Shown here: in pieces, positions 62,994 to 64,000 of the stretch | Position numbering within the stretch: the stretch's first letter is position 1 | Layout: the number at the start of each line of letters is the position of its first letter | From: Rhizobiales bacterium 64-17 | Lineage (GTDB): Bacteria; Pseudomonadota; Alphaproteobacteria; Rhizobiales; Xanthobacteraceae | Assembly (NCBI GenBank): GCA_001899285.1 | Contig: MKWA01000005.1 | Span: forward strand, 23,788-87,787 | DNA length: 64,000 nt | Direction: 5' to 3' | Program-made: the position numbers and the translations under genes | Notes under the pieces: generated by a model | Databases searched by the model: none | What the model was told of the DNA's origin: nothing | What the model saw: only the letters and a program-made list of their open reading frames with translations

Positions 62994-64000
62994 CACCGAC
63001 GCTCCGCTTGAGCCGGATTCGTTGAGATTGAATCATCTGTGGCCCGCTTCTTTTCGCTTGGGGCGTGATCTCGCCGGAAAACCGGCTCCCACTTTTCCGG
63101 ATCACGCCCTGCACGTTCCGGAAAGGCCGCTGCCAGCCCTTCGCGCGTCGCGGGCAAAATCCCGCGCTCGGTGATAAGCCCCGTCACGAGCCGCGCCGGC
63201 GTCACGTCGAACGCATAGTTCGCAACCGGCGAACCGTCCGGCACAATCCGCACCGCCTCGATGCGGCCATCACTGGTACGGCCCGACATGACCGCCACCT
63301 CGTCGGCAGCGCGCTGCTCGATCGGAATTTCGGCAACGCCATCGCCCACAGTGAAGTCGATGGTCGGCGACGGCAGCGCCACATAGAACGGCACATCGTT
63401 ATCTTTCGCCGCCAGCGCCTTGAGATAGGTGCCGATCTTATTGCACACATCGCCACGCGCGGTGACACGGTCTGTGCCGACGATCACCATATCGACGAGG
63501 CCGTGCTGCATCAGATGGCCGCCGGTGTTGTCCGGGATCACCGTGTGTGGAACACCGTGCCGGCCAAGCTCCCATGCGGTGAGCGACGCGCCCTGATTGC
63601 GCGGCCGCGTCTCGTCGGCATAGACGTGCAGCGCGATGCCCTTGTCATGCGCAAGATAGATGGGCGCCGTCGCCGTGCCCCAGTCCACCGTGGCGAGCCA
63701 GCCGGCGTTGCAATGCGTCAGCACATTGACGCGTTCGCCCGGTTTCTTGCGCGCGGCGATCGCCTCGATCAGCCGCAGGCCGTGTTCGCCAATGGCGCGG
63801 TTGATGGCAACGTCCTCATCGCAAATCTCGGCCGCGCGTTTTTCGGCAACGGCCAGACGCTCTCCGCGCGGCCGGTTGCGCACCGCCGCCATCATCTCGT
63901 CGAGCGCCCATTTCAGATTGATGGCCGTCGGCCGCGTCGCCAGCAGCGTGCGGTAAGCCGTTTCGAGCGCTTCGTCGGAGGCATCCGCGCGCAAGGCGAG
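62993..64000 (-). CDS. mtnA: S-methyl-5-thioribose-1-phosphate isomerase, N-terminus cut by window edge
   Basis: Methionine salvage isomerase converting methylthioribose-1-phosphate to the ribulose form. Visible motifs are [19 protein letters not shown] (active-site Cys), [20 protein letters not shown] and [20 protein letters not shown] (catalytic Asp), all in the correct order. The frame stays open to base 64000; the missing part should be roughly the first 70 to 80 residues, including an RGAP-type motif. The C-terminus after DPEKWEPVF carries a charged extension of about 25 residues. Confidence 0.95.
   Translation of the reverse strand, partial: LALRADASDEALETAYRTLLATRPTAINLKWALDEMMAAVRNRPRGERLAVAEKRAAEICDEDVAINRAIGEHGLRLIEAIAARKKPGERVNVLTHCNAGWLATVDWGTATAPIYLAHDKGIALHVYADETRPRNQGASLTAWELGRHGVPHTVIPDNTGGHLMQHGLVDMVIVGTDRVTARGDVCNKIGTYLKALAAKDNDVPFYVALPSPTIDFTVGDGVAEIPIEQRAADEVAVMSGRTSDGRIEAVRIVPDGSPVANYAFDVTPARLVTGLITERGILPATREGLAAAFPERAGRDPEKWEPVFRRDHAPSEKKRATDDSISTNPAQAERR

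Overview
The window is a gene-dense, high-GC stretch of a chromosome, most likely from an alphaproteobacterium of the order Hyphomicrobiales (Bradyrhizobium / Rhodopseudomonas / Pseudolabrys-like lineages). The pointers are a RegB/RegA-type (RegSR, ActSR) redox two-component pair, a MmcB-type repair protein, a cysteine-free bL32 beside mtgA, full-length GlnD, polyhydroxybutyrate turnover genes (bdhA, a Cys-type intracellular PhaZ), complete TRAP and ABC uptake systems for organic acids, and strong G/C third-position codon use. The placement is an inference from gene content. I saw no rRNA, tRNA, CRISPR array, transposase, integrase or phage gene, and no sign of a genomic island boundary.

Layout. 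1-13.2 kb is housekeeping and general metabolism: a gamma-glutamyltransferase cut by the window edge, a Pro-rich membrane protein, rpmF, mtgA, then a translationally coupled ispA / DUF1345 / CPA1 antiporter trio, a transglutaminase-like protein, a VOC protein, ispG, a DMT exporter, a Zur-type regulator, bdhA with a patatin phospholipase, and a macro-domain protein. 13.3-16.6 kb is a MarR-emrA-emrB drug-efflux operon with a palindromic operator at its front.

17.5-41.6 kb is a catabolic region for aromatic and other organic acids. On the minus strand lie an orphan periplasmic binding protein, a probable folate one-carbon operon (HTH-methyltransferase, MetF-like reductase, two MetE-like zinc methyltransferases in tandem) and the pcaIJFHG operon for protocatechuate. 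On the plus strand are a DUF3237 protein, a feruloyl-CoA-synthetase-like enzyme, an SDR dehydrogenase, a hotdog thioesterase, a MarR regulator divergent from a TRAP transporter (dctPQM), indolepyruvate oxidoreductase iorAB, an ACMSD-type amidohydrolase and a flavin monooxygenase. Together they suggest uptake of hydroxycinnamates and arylpyruvates, CoA activation and side-chain removal, and entry to the beta-ketoadipate pathway. The methyl-transfer operon could handle methyl groups from methoxylated lignin aromatics. pcaB, pcaC, pcaD, pcaQ and an enoyl-CoA hydratase are not in the window.

41.7-64 kb returns to core functions: mutS, a membrane protein, OsmC-type protein, zinc alcohol dehydrogenase, an ssuABC/tauABC-type uptake system, an AT-rich leader, glnD, a class A penicillin-binding protein, a Bcr/CflA exporter, a YgjP-type metallopeptidase, PhaZ, an ABC-2 exporter, the redox two-component system, a RIME-like repeat, mmcB and mtnA (cut by the window edge). 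Small palindromic repeats occur at about 20.2, 45.3 and 62.4 kb.
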